The position numbers were made by a program, and so were the translations under genes. Shown one piece after another: positions 30,473-40,044 of a DNA stretch of 59,297 nucleotides. Below the pieces are notes generated by a model. That model was not told where the DNA came from. It did no database searches and was given only the letters and a program-made list of their open reading frames with translations. How positions within the stretch are numbered: the stretch's first letter is position 1; every line of letters starts with the position of its first letter. This DNA comes from Demequina rhizosphaerae. Its GTDB lineage: Bacteria; Actinomycetota; Actinomycetes; Actinomycetales; Demequinaceae. The stretch covers positions 1 to 59,297 of the forward strand of contig NZ_BBMC01000012.1 in assembly GCF_000971255.1 (NCBI RefSeq). The letters run 5' to 3'.

Positions 30473-31297
30473 CTAGAGCGCGTCCTCGATCTCCTCGTCG
30501 GTCGGCTCGGCGCGGCGCCTGCGGCGCGGCTCGCGGGGCTCGCGCGGAGCCCCGGCCGGCGCATCGTCCCCGGAGGTCGCCTGCCACTCGCGTCGCGCGA
30601 GCAGCACGCCGGCCACGGGCGCGATGACGGCGAACGCGAACCACTGCCACGTGTACGCGAGGTGCGGGCCCAGGCTGAGCGTCGGCAGCGGCACCTGAGA
30701 GCCGAGCGCGTCCTCGCACCCGGACGCGGTGCACACCTGTTGGACCATGCCGTAGCCGTCGATCGGCTCGACGTCGGGCGCGGGCATCTGCGCGGGGGTG
30801 ATGCGGGTGGCGCCGTCGTCGCGGCGCCCGTCGTCCTCCTCGGCGGCGCGCAGCACCACCTCGAGGGTCACGTCGCCCGTGGGCAGGTTGGGGACCGCGC
30901 CGTCGGGCTCGCCCGAGTCGGGGATGGGCACCCAGCCCGCGTCGACGAGCAAGGACCGCCCGTCGTCCGTGTCGAACCACGCGAGCACGTGCCACGTGCG
31001 CTCGCGGTCGACGGGGCGGTTGCGCAGCAGCGTCGTCGAGCCCTGCTCGAACTCGCCGTCCACGGTCACGCGCGTCCATTCGGCGTCGCCGACGGCGGAT
31101 CCCGCGGGCACCGCCTCGGCCAGAGGCACCGGATCCGTGGCGGCGTTCGCCTCGTACAGCGTGATCGCTGCGGACCGCGCCTCGTGCCTGCCGAGCTGCC
31201 AGAACCCCGCGCGCACCGCCACGGCAGACACCGCGAGCGCGAGCGCCACGATGCCGACGACGCGCAGGATGCGCGAGGCGAGGGAGGGCGTGGTCAC
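30473..31297 (-). CDS. SURF1-family cytochrome oxidase assembly protein
   Basis: The 274-aa protein shows the SURF1 layout. A first membrane segment follows TTPSLASRILRVVGI. Then come the FWQLGRHEAR motif near residue 35, LLRNRPVDRERTWHVL, LLVDAGWVPI near 120 (the hallmark LVNRGWVP variant), and a second membrane segment after YTWQWFAFAVIAPVAG near 225. SURF1 helps put heme A into cytochrome aa3 oxidase, in line with ctaA in this window. The start is placed at GTG 31297, 7 nt after a TAGCAT -10 (31310-31305) on the minus strand. GTG 31303 is an alternative. The tail is Arg-rich with an acidic end. Confidence 0.87.
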   Translation of the reverse strand: MTTPSLASRILRVVGIVALALAVSAVAVRAGFWQLGRHEARSAAITLYEANAATDPVPLAEAVPAGSAVGDAEWTRVTVDGEFEQGSTTLLRNRPVDRERTWHVLAWFDTDDGRSLLVDAGWVPIPDSGEPDGAVPNLPTGDVTLEVVLRAAEEDDGRRDDGATRITPAQMPAPDVEPIDGYGMVQQVCTASGCEDALGSQVPLPTLSLGPHLAYTWQWFAFAVIAPVAGVLLARREWQATSGDDAPAGAPREPREPRRRRRAEPTDEEIEDAL

Positions 31298-31304
31298 CCG
31301 CACG

Positions 31305-31310
31305 ATGCTA
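31305..31310 (-). promoter_or_regulatory. -10 element TAGCAT of the SURF1 gene
   Basis: On the minus strand TAGCAT is 7 nt before the GTG at 31297 and there is no ribosome-binding site, again the leaderless spacing. It is divergent from the fabG promoter 36 nt away. Confidence 0.4.
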
Positions 31311-31345
31311 GTGCCGCGCTTTCGCGCAACGGTCCCGCCCTCCGC

Positions 31346-31351
31346 TAGCGT
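31346..31351 (+). promoter_or_regulatory. -10 element TAGCGT of fabG
   Basis: TAGCGT lies 7 nt before the ATG of fabG in the context GCTAGCGTGG. The glgA promoter has the same GCTAGCGTGG context. Confidence 0.5.
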
Positions 31352-31358
31352 GGCCCCC

Positions 31359-32063
31359 ATGACCCGCCATGTCCTCGTCACCGGTGCCAACCGCGGCATC
31401 GGCCGGAGCATCGCCGAGGCCTTCGTGGCCAACGGCGACACCGTGTCCACCATCTACCGCGGAGGGGACCTCCCCGAGGGGGTGACCGGCGCCGTCGCAG
31501 ACGTCACCGACACCGCCGCGGTCAACGCCGCCTTCGACGAGCTCGAGGCGCAGCACGGCCGCGTCCGCGTCCTCATCGCCAACGCCGGCATCACGCGCGA
31601 CGGCCTCCTCATGCGCATGAGCGACGAGGACTTCGAGCAGGTGGTCGACGTCAACCTCACGGGCACGTTCCGCTGCGTGCGCCGCGCGGTCAACTCGATG
31701 ATCCGCGAGCGCTTCGGCCGCATCGTCCTCATCGGCTCCGTCGTGGGCCTCATGGGCAACCCGGGCCAGGTCAACTACTCGTCGTCGAAGTCCGCGCTCG
31801 TGGGCATGGCGCGCTCCGTCACCCGCGAGGTGGGTGCGCGCGGCATCACCGCCAACGTCATCGCGCCGGGCTTCATCACCACGGACATGACGGCCGAGCT
31901 GGGCGACGACACCGTCAAGCAGTACGCGGACACCATCCCCGCCAAGCGCTTCGGCTCGACCGCCGAGGTCGCCGCCGCCGCCATCTACCTCGCGTCCGAC
32001 GCCGCGGGCTACGTCTCGGGCGCCGTGCTGCCCGTCGACGGCGGCCTCGGCATGGGCCACTGA
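31359..32063 (+). CDS. fabG: 3-oxoacyl-ACP reductase FabG
   Basis: The 234-aa short-chain dehydrogenase has the NADP-binding TGANRGIGRSIA at residues 8-19, NAG near 83, catalytic Ser in IGSVVG and the YSSSKSAL Tyr/Lys pair near 145-149, and the C-terminal LPVDGGLGMG. Its partner fabI follows after 29 nt. This is the mabA-inhA order of mycobacteria, so it should reduce 3-oxoacyl-ACP in fatty acid elongation. A leaderless start is likely. Confidence 0.94.
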   Translation: MTRHVLVTGANRGIGRSIAEAFVANGDTVSTIYRGGDLPEGVTGAVADVTDTAAVNAAFDELEAQHGRVRVLIANAGITRDGLLMRMSDEDFEQVVDVNLTGTFRCVRRAVNSMIRERFGRIVLIGSVVGLMGNPGQVNYSSSKSALVGMARSVTREVGARGITANVIAPGFITTDMTAELGDDTVKQYADTIPAKRFGSTAEVAAAAIYLASDAAGYVSGAVLPVDGGLGMGH

Positions 32064-32092
32064 CCTCCCCGTCCCCCAAGGAGCAAGCAAGC

Positions 32093-32860
32093 ATGGGCAT
32101 TCTCGAAGGCAAGAACATCCTCGTCACCGGCGTCCTCACCGAGGGCTCGATCGCGTTCGAGGTCGCGCGCCTCAGCCAGGAGCAGGGCGCCACCGTCGTC
32201 CTCACCGGCGTGGGCCGCTCGCTCAAGATCACCCAGGCGATGGGCCGCCGCCTCCCCGTCGAGGCGAAGGTCGTCGAGCTCGACGTCACCGACCCCGCGC
32301 ACCTCGAGTCGCTCGCCGACAAGGTCCGCGAGCACGTCCCGCACCTCGACGGCGTGGTCCACTCGATCGGCTTCGCGCCGCAGTCTGTCATGGGCGGCAA
32401 CTTCATGTCGGGCGAGTGGGACGACGTCGCGACCGCGATGCACATCTCCGCGTACTCGCTCAAGGCGCTCGCGCAGGCCACCGCGCCGCTCATGCCGAAC
32501 GGCGGCTCGATCGTCGGCCTCACCTTCGATGGCCGCTTCGCGTGGCCGGTCTACGACTGGATGGGCGTCGCCAAGGCCGCCTTCGAGGCCGTCAACCGCT
32601 ACGTCGCGCGCGACCTCGGCCCGCAGGGCATCCGCTGCAACGTCGTCTCCGCGGGCCCCATCAAGACCACCGCCGCGAAGCACATCCCGGGCTTCGAGCA
32701 GATGGAGGGCAACTGGAGCGAGCGGGCGCCCCTCGGGTGGGACTCGTCCGACACCGAGCCGACCGCCCGCGCGGTGACGGCCCTGCTCTCGGACTGGTTC
32801 CCGGCCACCACCGGCGAGATGATCCACGTAGACGGCGGCGTGCACGCCATGGGACAGTGA
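32093..32860 (+). CDS. fabI: Enoyl-ACP reductase (FabI/InhA type)
   Basis: The 255-aa NADH-dependent reductase completes each fatty acid elongation cycle. It starts GILEGKNILVTGVLTEGSIA with the extended nucleotide-binding loop typical of FabI/InhA. The active-site pair Y and K is in YDWMGVAKAAFE (Tyr-N6-Lys, near residues 155-163), and NVVSAGPIKTTAAKHIPGF follows. The ribosome-binding site AAGGAGC precedes the ATG at 32093. FabI enzymes are targets of triclosan and isoniazid-type drugs. Its neighbour fabG supplies the preceding step. Confidence 0.94.
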   Translation: MGILEGKNILVTGVLTEGSIAFEVARLSQEQGATVVLTGVGRSLKITQAMGRRLPVEAKVVELDVTDPAHLESLADKVREHVPHLDGVVHSIGFAPQSVMGGNFMSGEWDDVATAMHISAYSLKALAQATAPLMPNGGSIVGLTFDGRFAWPVYDWMGVAKAAFEAVNRYVARDLGPQGIRCNVVSAGPIKTTAAKHIPGFEQMEGNWSERAPLGWDSSDTEPTARAVTALLSDWFPATTGEMIHVDGGVHAMGQ

Positions 32861-32864
32861 CACC

Positions 32865-33377
32865 GTGCCTACGCTGATCCTCGCCCGCCACGCCAAGGCC
32901 GAGGCCCCCGCGGCCGGCCTGAGCGACTCCGACCGCGCTCTCGAGCTCATCGGCCGCAAGGCCTCCACCCGCCTGGGCCAGGTCATCGCCCGCGCGGGCA
33001 TCGCCCCGGACCTAGCGCTGGTGTCGCCGGCCAACCGCACGCAGCAGACGTGGAAGCTCATGGCGCCCGCGTTCGGCGAGTGCGAGACGGTGGTCGACGC
33101 GGAGCTCTACGAGACCAACGTCTCCGGCCTGCTCGACGTCCTGCGGGGCGCGGGCGAGGCGGACACGGTCGTGGTCGTCGGCCACGAGCCCACGTCCTCC
33201 GCCGCGGCCGCGCACCTCGCCGGCCAGGGCTCGGACAAGTCCGCGCTCCAGCGCGTCGCGCACGGTCTGCCGACCGCGACCGCCGCGGTGCTCGAGTTCG
33301 ACTGCCCGTGGGCCGAGATCACCTCGCGCTGCGGACGCCTCACCACGGTCCTGTCGGGCCGCGACGTCGAGGAGTGA
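32865..33377 (+). CDS. SixA-like histidine phosphatase
   Basis: The 170-aa protein is a small histidine-phosphatase-superfamily member with the catalytic LILARHAKAEAP near residues 4-15 (RHG variant RHA) and the second His in VVGHEPTSSAAA near 105. SixA removes phosphate from phosphohistidine in other bacteria. In actinobacteria the substrate is unknown. It starts (GTG 32865) 4 nt after fabI and overlaps the next gene by 4 nt. Confidence 0.85.
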   Translation: MPTLILARHAKAEAPAAGLSDSDRALELIGRKASTRLGQVIARAGIAPDLALVSPANRTQQTWKLMAPAFGECETVVDAELYETNVSGLLDVLRGAGEADTVVVVGHEPTSSAAAAHLAGQGSDKSALQRVAHGLPTATAAVLEFDCPWAEITSRCGRLTTVLSGRDVEE

Positions 33378-34330
33378 GCGGCGCCTCCACCGCCGCCGTG
33401 AGCGACACCGCGCCCCTGTGGCGCGCCCTCCTCGCGATGCAGCGGTTCGGCTGGGAGCAGGGTGTCGCCAGCCACGCCGCGCTCGACGACGGGGACCGCG
33501 GGCTCGCGCTCCTGCTCGCGCGCGACGCGGTCGCGCGTCAGGACGCGGACGGCCAGCTCGGCGGGATGGACGATGCGGCGGCCGTGAACTCCGGAGCGCT
33601 CCTCGAGGCGACGCTCGCCCTGGGCGAGGACGATGCGGCGGCCGCCGAGGCCGCGCAGCGTCAGCGCTGGTGGCTGCTGCGCTTCTCGCCGCGCGACGAC
33701 TGGGGCGTGCTCCACCACCTCACGGGCTCGGCCGAGGTGTGGGCGGACTCCGTCTACATGGTGGTGCCGGCGCTCGTCGCCGCGGGCGATCTCGCGCCCG
33801 CGGACATGCAGCACCGCATGCACCGCGAGCAGCTGTGGGACGAGGCCACCGGGCTCTACCGCCACCGCTTCGACATGGCGTCCCGCACGTTCGCGCGTGA
33901 CGCCTTCTGGGCGAGCGGCAACGGCTGGGTGGCGGCGGGGCTGGCCCGCGCTCTCCACCTCGGCGTCGAGGCCGAGTCCGTGCGCACCCGTTGGGAGCAC
34001 GACGCCCGCGCGCTCATCGACGCGTGCGCGCGCCACGAGCGCGAGGACGGCCGCTTCCACGATGTGCTCGACGACCCGACGTCGTTCGTCGATGGCTGCG
34101 CGGGTCTGATGCTCGCGTACGCCGCGTTCACCGGCGTCGCCGACGGCTGGCTGCCCGCGTCCTACGCGGATGCGGCGGCCCGCTGGGCCGACGCCGCGCT
34201 GTCCCGCGTGGACGAGCACGGCCTCGTGCGCGAGGTCTGTGGCGCTCCCGGCTTCGACCGCCAGGGCACCAGCGCCGAGGCGCAGGCCTTCGCGATCATG
34301 GCGATCGCGGCGCGCCGCCGCCTGTCCTGA
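33374..34330 (+). CDS. Glycoside hydrolase family 88/105-like protein (unsaturated glycuronyl hydrolase)
   Basis: The 318-aa protein has the (alpha/alpha)6-barrel motifs of YteR/YesR-type enzymes: WEQGVASHAAL near residue 27, VWADSVYMVVPAL near 128 with the key Asp, FWASGNGWVAAGLARAL near 180, and GTSAEAQAFAIMAIA at the end. Those enzymes cleave unsaturated galacturonyl ends from pectin fragments. There is no signal peptide, so it acts inside the cell. GTG at 33374 overlaps the sixA stop. Two octamers GACGATGC lie within it, both read as Asp-Asp-Ala. Confidence 0.8.
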   Translation: MSGASTAAVSDTAPLWRALLAMQRFGWEQGVASHAALDDGDRGLALLLARDAVARQDADGQLGGMDDAAAVNSGALLEATLALGEDDAAAAEAAQRQRWWLLRFSPRDDWGVLHHLTGSAEVWADSVYMVVPALVAAGDLAPADMQHRMHREQLWDEATGLYRHRFDMASRTFARDAFWASGNGWVAAGLARALHLGVEAESVRTRWEHDARALIDACARHEREDGRFHDVLDDPTSFVDGCAGLMLAYAAFTGVADGWLPASYADAAARWADAALSRVDEHGLVREVCGAPGFDRQGTSAEAQAFAIMAIAARRRLS

Positions 34331-34531
34331 TCCGGCGGCCGCGCGTCTGGCCTCTACCGCCGTCCCCATGGCCGGCCCGAGCCCTCGAGCGCATGTCCGG
34401 CATAGGTGCCGCGATGCTCCCGTTACTTACGCACTTTGGTGCGGGAGCGCGCCGTGCCCGTCGTCGCATCGTGCATGAATAGCGGGAGGAAGGCGCACAT
34501 ATGTTCCCGTGCGCGCGACGATCGCCGGGGT

Positions 34532-35158
34532 TCAGCCCAGGATGATGTCGAGCGCCGCGTCGAGGCGCGGCCCGTTGAGGGCGACGTCCGCCTTCTCCTG
34601 GACGATCGGCTTGGCGTGCCACGCGATCCCGAGCCCGGCGGTCGCCATCATGTCGAGGTCGTTGGCGCCGTCACCGATCGCGACCGCGTCCTCGAGCGGG
34701 CAGCCGACCTCGGCCGCGAACTCGCGCAGCGTCTCGGCCTTGACCTCGCGGTTGACGACGGTCCCGACGGTGCGGCCGGTGAGGGCGCCGTCGACGACCT
34801 CGAGTCGGTTGGCGCGGTAGCGGGTGATCCCGAGGCGCGAGGCGAGCGGGCCCACCACCTCGGTGAAGCCGCCCGACACGAGCGCGACCTCCCAGCCGGC
34901 CGCCTGCAGGCCGGCGATGAGCTCGGGTGCGCCGGGCGTGAGCTCGACCTCAGCCAGCACGTCGGCGAACACGGTGTCGGGCACGCCCGCGAGGGTCGCG
35001 ACGCGCTCCTGGAGGGACGCGGAGAAGTCGAGCTCGCCGCGCATCGCACGCTCGGTAATCTCGGCCACGAGCTCGCGCGTGCCCGCACGGGCGGCGATGA
35101 GCTCGATGACCTCGGCGGTGATCAGGGTGGAGTCGACGTCGAGGACGCACAGCCTCAT
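34532..35158 (-). CDS. serB: Phosphoserine phosphatase SerB
   Basis: The 208-aa HAD phosphatase makes serine from phosphoserine. HAD motif [15 protein letters not shown] with the nucleophile Asp near residue 7, motif [11 protein letters not shown] near 95, the lysine in [10 protein letters not shown] near 140, and motif [12 protein letters not shown] near 163. This is the single-domain form without an ACT domain. Its ATG overlaps the glgC stop (ATGA), so the two are translationally coupled although the pathways differ. Confidence 0.92.
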   Translation of the reverse strand: MRLCVLDVDSTLITAEVIELIAARAGTRELVAEITERAMRGELDFSASLQERVATLAGVPDTVFADVLAEVELTPGAPELIAGLQAAGWEVALVSGGFTEVVGPLASRLGITRYRANRLEVVDGALTGRTVGTVVNREVKAETLREFAAEVGCPLEDAVAIGDGANDLDMMATAGLGIAWHAKPIVQEKADVALNGPRLDAALDIILG

Positions 35159-36396
35159 GCCGTGACGACCGTCCCCTTCGACACGACGGTGATGCCCGAG
35201 TCCGTGACCGTGTAGCCGCGCGCGATGTCGGACTCGCGGTCGATGCCCACGCGCGCGCCCTCCTGAACCACGACGTTCTTGTCGAGGATCGCGCGGTGGA
35301 CCTGCGCGTGCCGGTTGATCTGCACGCCGTCGAGCAGCACGGAGTCCGACACGGTCGACCACGAGTGCAGGCGCACGCCCGGCGACAGCACCGAGCCGGT
35401 CACGGTCGCGCCCGACACGATGACGCCGGGGGAGACGATCGAGTCCGCGGCGTGGCCCAGGCGGCCCTCCTCGGAGTGGATGAACTTCGCCGGCGGGTTC
35501 GTGATGAGGCCCTGGTGCAGCGGCCACTCGTCGTTGTAGACGTTGAAGACCGGCTGGACCGCGATGAGGTCCATGTGCGCGTCGTAGTACATGTCGAGCG
35601 TCCCGACGTCGCGCCAGTAGTCGCGGTCGCGGTCGGTCGAGCCCGGCACGTCGTTGCGGATGAAGTCGTAGAAGCCGCACGTGCCCTTGTCGACGAAGTG
35701 GGGGACGATGTCGCCGCCCATGTCGTGCTTCGACGTCGGGTTGTCCGCGTCCGCGGTGAGCGCCTCGAGCAGCGCGTCGGCGTTGGCGACGTAGTTGCCC
35801 ATCGAGGCGAGGATCTCGCCGGGGCTGTCGGGCAGGCCGTCCGGGTCCTTGGGCTTCTCGAGGAAGGCCCGGATGCGGTCCGGGTTGTCGGGATCGATGT
35901 CGATGACGCCGAACTGGTCCGCGAGCGAGATCGGCTGGCGGATGCCCGCGACCGTGAAGTCCGCGCCCGACGCGATGTGCGCGTCGACCATCTGCGAGAA
36001 GTCCATGCGGTAGACGTGGTCGGCACCGACGATGACGACGATGTCCGGCTGCTCGTCCTCGATGATGTTGACGGTCTGGTAGATCGCGTCGGCGCTGCCG
36101 AGGTACCAGTGCGGGCCGCGACGCTGCTGCGCCGGCACCGGCGCCACGTAGTTGCCGAGCAGCGGCGACATGCGCCAGGTGCGGGCGATGTGGCGGTCGA
36201 GGGAGTGCGACTTGTACTGCGTGAGCACCACGACGTGGAGATATCGCGAGTTCACGAGGTTGCTCAGGGCGAAGTCGATGAGGCGGTACGTCCCTCCGAA
36301 CGGGACCGCCGGCTTCGCGCGGGCTGCGGTGAGGGGCATCAGACGCTTGCCCTCACCTCCTGCAAGGACGATGGCGAGAACCTTCTGCGCTGGCAT
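35155..36396 (-). CDS. glgC: Glucose-1-phosphate adenylyltransferase
   Basis: The 413-aa enzyme makes ADP-glucose for glycogen. N-terminal nucleotidyltransferase marks: [14 protein letters not shown] near residue 12, [19 protein letters not shown] near 28, [14 protein letters not shown] near 115, and the glucose-1-phosphate site region [10 protein letters not shown] near 180. A left-handed beta-helix forms the C-terminal domain. Start ATG at 36396 is 6 nt after a TATGCT -10 on the minus strand. It is divergent from glgA with 69 bp between the starts, so the pair shares a control region. Confidence 0.95.
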   Translation of the reverse strand: MPAQKVLAIVLAGGEGKRLMPLTAARAKPAVPFGGTYRLIDFALSNLVNSRYLHVVVLTQYKSHSLDRHIARTWRMSPLLGNYVAPVPAQQRRGPHWYLGSADAIYQTVNIIEDEQPDIVVIVGADHVYRMDFSQMVDAHIASGADFTVAGIRQPISLADQFGVIDIDPDNPDRIRAFLEKPKDPDGLPDSPGEILASMGNYVANADALLEALTADADNPTSKHDMGGDIVPHFVDKGTCGFYDFIRNDVPGSTDRDRDYWRDVGTLDMYYDAHMDLIAVQPVFNVYNDEWPLHQGLITNPPAKFIHSEEGRLGHAADSIVSPGVIVSGATVTGSVLSPGVRLHSWSTVSDSVLLDGVQINRHAQVHRAILDKNVVVQEGARVGIDRESDIARGYTVTDSGITVVSKGTVVTA

Positions 36397-36465
36397 ACAG
36401 CCAGCATAGGGGGCAAAGCGGGGCGGAGTCAGGCTGTGCGCCGGGCGAGCCGCTAGCGTGGGGTC
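36397..36465. promoter_or_regulatory. Divergent glgC/glgA promoter region
   Basis: The 69-bp gap has a -10 on each strand: TATGCT at 36408-36403 (minus, 6 nt before glgC) and TAGCGT at 36454-36459 (plus, 6 nt before glgA). Both predict leaderless mRNAs. No further operator could be recognised. Confidence 0.5.
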
Positions 36466-37668
36466 ATGCGCGTCGACATCCTCACCCGTGAGTACCCGCC
36501 CCACATCTACGGAGGCGCCGGAGTCCACGTCACCGAGCTGGCCGCCGTGCTGCGCCAGCACCTCGACGTGCGCGTCCGCGCGTTCGACGGACCCCGCGAC
36601 GAGCCGGGCGTGACCGGCTACGACGCGCTCGGCGGAGGCGTCGGCGACGCGTCGCTCGACGTGCTCGCCCACAACCTGCCGATGGCGAAGGACTGCGGCG
36701 GCGCGGACCTCGTGCACTCGCACACCTGGTACGCGAACATGGCGGGCCACCTCGCAGCGAAGCTGCACGGCATCCCGCACGTGCTGTCCGCGCACTCGCT
36801 CGAGCCGCTGCGCCCGTGGAAGGCGGAGCAGCTCGGCGGCGGCTACCGCGTCTCGAGCTGGATCGAGAAGACCGCGTACGAGGCGGCCGACGGCATCATC
36901 GCGGTGTCCGACGGCATGCGGAAGGACGTGCTGCGCTGCTACCCGGACGTCGATCCGGGCAAGGTGCACGTCGTCCACAACGGCATCGACGTCGCCGCCT
37001 GGGCGGCGCCCACGACGGACGAGGCGCGCGCCAAGGCCGATGCGGTGGTCGCCGAGCACGGCATCGACCCGTCCCGCCCGGCCATCGTGTTCGTGGGCCG
37101 CATCACCCGCCAGAAGGGCCTGCCGTACTTCCTCAAGGCGGTCGAGCGCCTCCCGAAGGAGATCCAGGTGGTGCTGTGCGCCGGCGCGCCCGACACCAAG
37201 GAGATCGCCGCGGAGGTCTCCGGCGCGGTCGCGAAGCTCCAGGAGGAGCGCGACGGCGTCGTGTGGATCGAGAAGATGCTGCCGCGCGACGAGCTCGTCG
37301 CCGTGCTCGACGCGTGCACCGCGTTCGTGTGCCCGTCCGTCTACGAGCCGCTCGGCATCGTCAACCTCGAGGCGATGGCCGTGGGCCTGCCCGTCGTCGC
37401 GACCGCGACCGGCGGCATCCCCGAGGTCGTCGTGCCCGGCGAGACCGGCACGCTCGTGTCGATCGCTCAGGAGCAGGACGGCACCGGCACCCCGCTCGAC
37501 CCCGAGGGCTTCGCCGCGGACCTCGCCGACGCGCTCACCGCGATGGTGTCCGACGAGGCGCGCGCGAAGGCGATGGGCGAGGCCGGCCGGCTGCGGGCCG
37601 CGGAGCGCTTCTCGTGGGACGCGATCGGGGAGAGGACGCTGGGCGTCTACCGCACGATTCTTGGATAG
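36466..37668 (+). CDS. glgA: Glycogen synthase, actinobacterial GT4 type
   Basis: The 400-aa glycosyltransferase has the GT-B/GT4 plan: [19 protein letters not shown] at residues 5-23, [11 protein letters not shown] near 85, [17 protein letters not shown] near 205, and the nucleotide-binding [24 protein letters not shown] (in outline) near 300. Such actinobacterial enzymes use ADP-glucose to extend glycogen or to make maltose-1-phosphate (GlgM). The length and N-terminus cannot tell which. Divergent glgC supplies the substrate. Confidence 0.9.
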   Translation: MRVDILTREYPPHIYGGAGVHVTELAAVLRQHLDVRVRAFDGPRDEPGVTGYDALGGGVGDASLDVLAHNLPMAKDCGGADLVHSHTWYANMAGHLAAKLHGIPHVLSAHSLEPLRPWKAEQLGGGYRVSSWIEKTAYEAADGIIAVSDGMRKDVLRCYPDVDPGKVHVVHNGIDVAAWAAPTTDEARAKADAVVAEHGIDPSRPAIVFVGRITRQKGLPYFLKAVERLPKEIQVVLCAGAPDTKEIAAEVSGAVAKLQEERDGVVWIEKMLPRDELVAVLDACTAFVCPSVYEPLGIVNLEAMAVGLPVVATATGGIPEVVVPGETGTLVSIAQEQDGTGTPLDPEGFAADLADALTAMVSDEARAKAMGEAGRLRAAERFSWDAIGERTLGVYRTILG

Positions 37669-37671
37669 GCT
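37666..37671 (+). promoter_or_regulatory. -10 element TAGGCT that reuses the glgA stop codon
   Basis: TAGGCT starts with the TAG stop codon of glgA (37666-37668) and lies 8 nt before the ATG at 37680. It is the second case in this window of a stop codon serving as the start of a -10 box. Confidence 0.45.
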
Positions 37672-37679
37672 CACGTGCC

Positions 37680-38462
<783 letters not shown>

Positions 38463-38470
38463 GGGCCGTC

Positions 38471-38944
38471 GTGAAGGTCTCGGCCCGCGCCGACTACGCC
38501 CTGAGGGCGACGGCCGAGCTCGCGCGCGCCGATGCGCCGCGCACCGCGGGGGAGATCGCCTCGAGCCAGGGCATCCCGCGGAAGTTCCTCGAGGGCATCC
38601 TCACGTCCCTGCGCGACGACGGCCTCGTCATCGGCCAGCGCGGCATCGGCGGCGGCTACCGCCTCGCGCGCGAGGCCGCGGACATCACGCTCGCGGACGT
38701 CGTGCGCGCGGTCGACGGCCCGCTCGTCTTCGTGCGCGGCGAGCGCCCCTCGGGCCTCGAGTACGACGGCGCCGCATCGGAGCTCCTCACCATCTGGGTC
38801 GCGGTGCGCGCGAGCATCCGCGCGGTGCTCGAGCGCGTCACCGTCGCGGACCTCGCCTCCGGCGAGCTGCCCGGGGAGATCCGCGAGCTCGTCGAGGACC
38901 AGGCGGCGTGGGAGGACGCGCAGACCAACCTACTTGGCGAGTAG
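38471..38944 (+). CDS. Rrf2-family transcriptional regulator without cluster cysteines
   Basis: The 157-aa regulator has the Rrf2 winged helix: VKVSARADYALRATAELA, GEIASSQGIPRKFLEGIL (recognition helix near residues 30-47) and the GGGYRLARE wing near 60. It has no cysteine at all, so it cannot hold the [2Fe-2S] cluster of IscR. It resembles CymR-like and other non-cluster members linked to sulfur metabolism. GTG at 38471 is 8 nt after the ABC ATPase stop. Its 3' end overlaps an operator-like repeat, and the TauE/SafE gene it probably controls follows. Confidence 0.88.
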   Translation: MKVSARADYALRATAELARADAPRTAGEIASSQGIPRKFLEGILTSLRDDGLVIGQRGIGGGYRLAREAADITLADVVRAVDGPLVFVRGERPSGLEYDGAASELLTIWVAVRASIRAVLERVTVADLASGELPGEIRELVEDQAAWEDAQTNLLGE

Positions 38945-38976
38945 GTATTGATTCCTACCTACTAGGTGGGTATGGT
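38928..38976 (+). promoter_or_regulatory. TauE/SafE promoter with two Rrf2-type operators
   Basis: Two inverted repeats lie here. Operator one is ACCTACT (38928-38934), N5, AGTAGGT (38940-38946), overlapping the Rrf2 stop codon. Operator two is a 23-bp near-palindrome at 38951-38973 centred on ACCTA-C-TAGGT, with 9 of 11 arm positions matching. A -35 TTGATT (38948-38953), a 17-nt spacer and a -10 TATGGT (38971-38976) make a good promoter. Operator two fills exactly the spacer, which fits repression. The shared half-site CCTAC/GTAGG supports one regulator binding both. Confidence 0.75.
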
Positions 38977-39032
38977 TTGGCTCACCTCGACCCATGGCCG
39001 CGCCCGCGGCCGGCTCGGGGCGGAGAACCCTC

Positions 39033-39938
39033 ATGCGCACTCTCGTCCTGGTGGCGATCGTCGGCTTCGGCGCCCAGCTCGTCGACGGCAGCCTCGGCAT
39101 GGCGTACGGCGTCACGTCGTCCACGCTCATGCTGGCCGTGGGCCTGTCGCCGGCGCTCGCGTCGGCCACCGTCCACCTCGCGGAGGTGGGCACCACGTTC
39201 GCCTCCGGCATCGCGCACGCGCGGTTCGGCAACGTCGACTGGCGCGTCGTGTGGCGGGTCGGCGTCCCGGGCGCGATCGGCGCGTTCGCCGGCGCCACGT
39301 TCCTGTCGAGCATGTCCACCGAGGCGGCCGGCCCCATCATGGCGATGGTGCTCTTCGGCCTCGGCATCTACGTCCTCACGCGCTTCACCGGCACCAAGGT
39401 GAGCGCGGACAAGGCCGCCCGACCCCTCCGCGCACGCTTCCTCAGCCCGCTCGGCCTCGTCGCCGGCTTCGTCGACGCGACCGGCGGCGGCGGATGGGGG
39501 CCGATCGGCACCCCGACGCTGCTCGCCTCGGGCCGCCTCGAGCCGCGCAAGGTCATCGGCTCGATCGACACCTCCGAGTTCCTCGTGGCCGCCGCCGCAT
39601 CCGTCGGCTTCCTCGTGGGGCTCGGCACGTCCGGCATCGACTTCGGCTGGGTCCTCGCGCTGCTCGCGGGCGGCCTCGTCGCCGCCCCGCTCGCCGCCTA
39701 CCTGGTCCGCCACGTGCCGCCGCGCATGCTCGGCGCGGCGGTCGGCGGCATGATCCTGCTCACCAACGCGCGCACGCTCCTGCACACCGACGCGCTCGCC
39801 TCGGTCGCCCCGTACGCGTGGGCGGTCTACGCCGCGATCGTCGCGGTCTGGGCCTGGGCGATCGCCCGCGCGTGGCGCGGCCACCGCGCGGACCGGGCCG
39901 TCCGCGCCGCCGACGAGACCGAGGCCGCGGTCGCCTGA
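39033..39938 (+). CDS. TauE/SafE-family anion (sulfite/sulfonate) permease
   Basis: The 301-aa integral membrane protein has about eight hydrophobic segments and two family half-repeats. The first begins VGFGAQLVDGSLGMAYGVTS near residue 10, the second LVAGFVDATGGGGWGPIGTP near 145. TauE/SafE proteins move sulfite, sulfoacetate or other small anions. The start at 39033 follows GGCGGAG, and the upstream ATG at 38994 (13 more residues) is possible. Its promoter carries two Rrf2-type sites and the gene follows the Rrf2 regulator, so it is likely its target. A sulfur role is probable. Confidence 0.85.
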   Translation: MRTLVLVAIVGFGAQLVDGSLGMAYGVTSSTLMLAVGLSPALASATVHLAEVGTTFASGIAHARFGNVDWRVVWRVGVPGAIGAFAGATFLSSMSTEAAGPIMAMVLFGLGIYVLTRFTGTKVSADKAARPLRARFLSPLGLVAGFVDATGGGGWGPIGTPTLLASGRLEPRKVIGSIDTSEFLVAAAASVGFLVGLGTSGIDFGWVLALLAGGLVAAPLAAYLVRHVPPRMLGAAVGGMILLTNARTLLHTDALASVAPYAWAVYAAIVAVWAWAIARAWRGHRADRAVRAADETEAAVA

Positions 39939-39967
39939 TCGAGGCCCCGCCGCCGGCTCATCCTGCC

Positions 39968-40005
39968 GGACGCGCGCATCGTCCCCGGGGACGATGCGCG
40001 CGTCC
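39968..40005. terminator. 38-bp perfect palindrome between TauE and NfeD genes
   Basis: The two 19-bp arms (39968-39986 and 39987-40005) are exact reverse complements with no loop. Each arm contains CGCATCGTCCCC or its complement, that is the octamer GACGATGC. It could act as a strong terminator for TauE although there is no T tract, or as a protein-binding site. The NfeD -10 TAGCGT lies at 40018-40023, so the right end of the palindrome covers where its -35 should be. Confidence 0.6.
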
Positions 40006-40044
40006 CGTCACCCCTGCTAGCGTCCCAGGGAGAAGGAGGATGCT

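Noticed and set aside
34331..34531. Gap between the GH88/105 and serB genes
   Set aside because: Very short frames only, and no clear terminator, promoter or RNA. I see nothing to annotate in these 200 bp.
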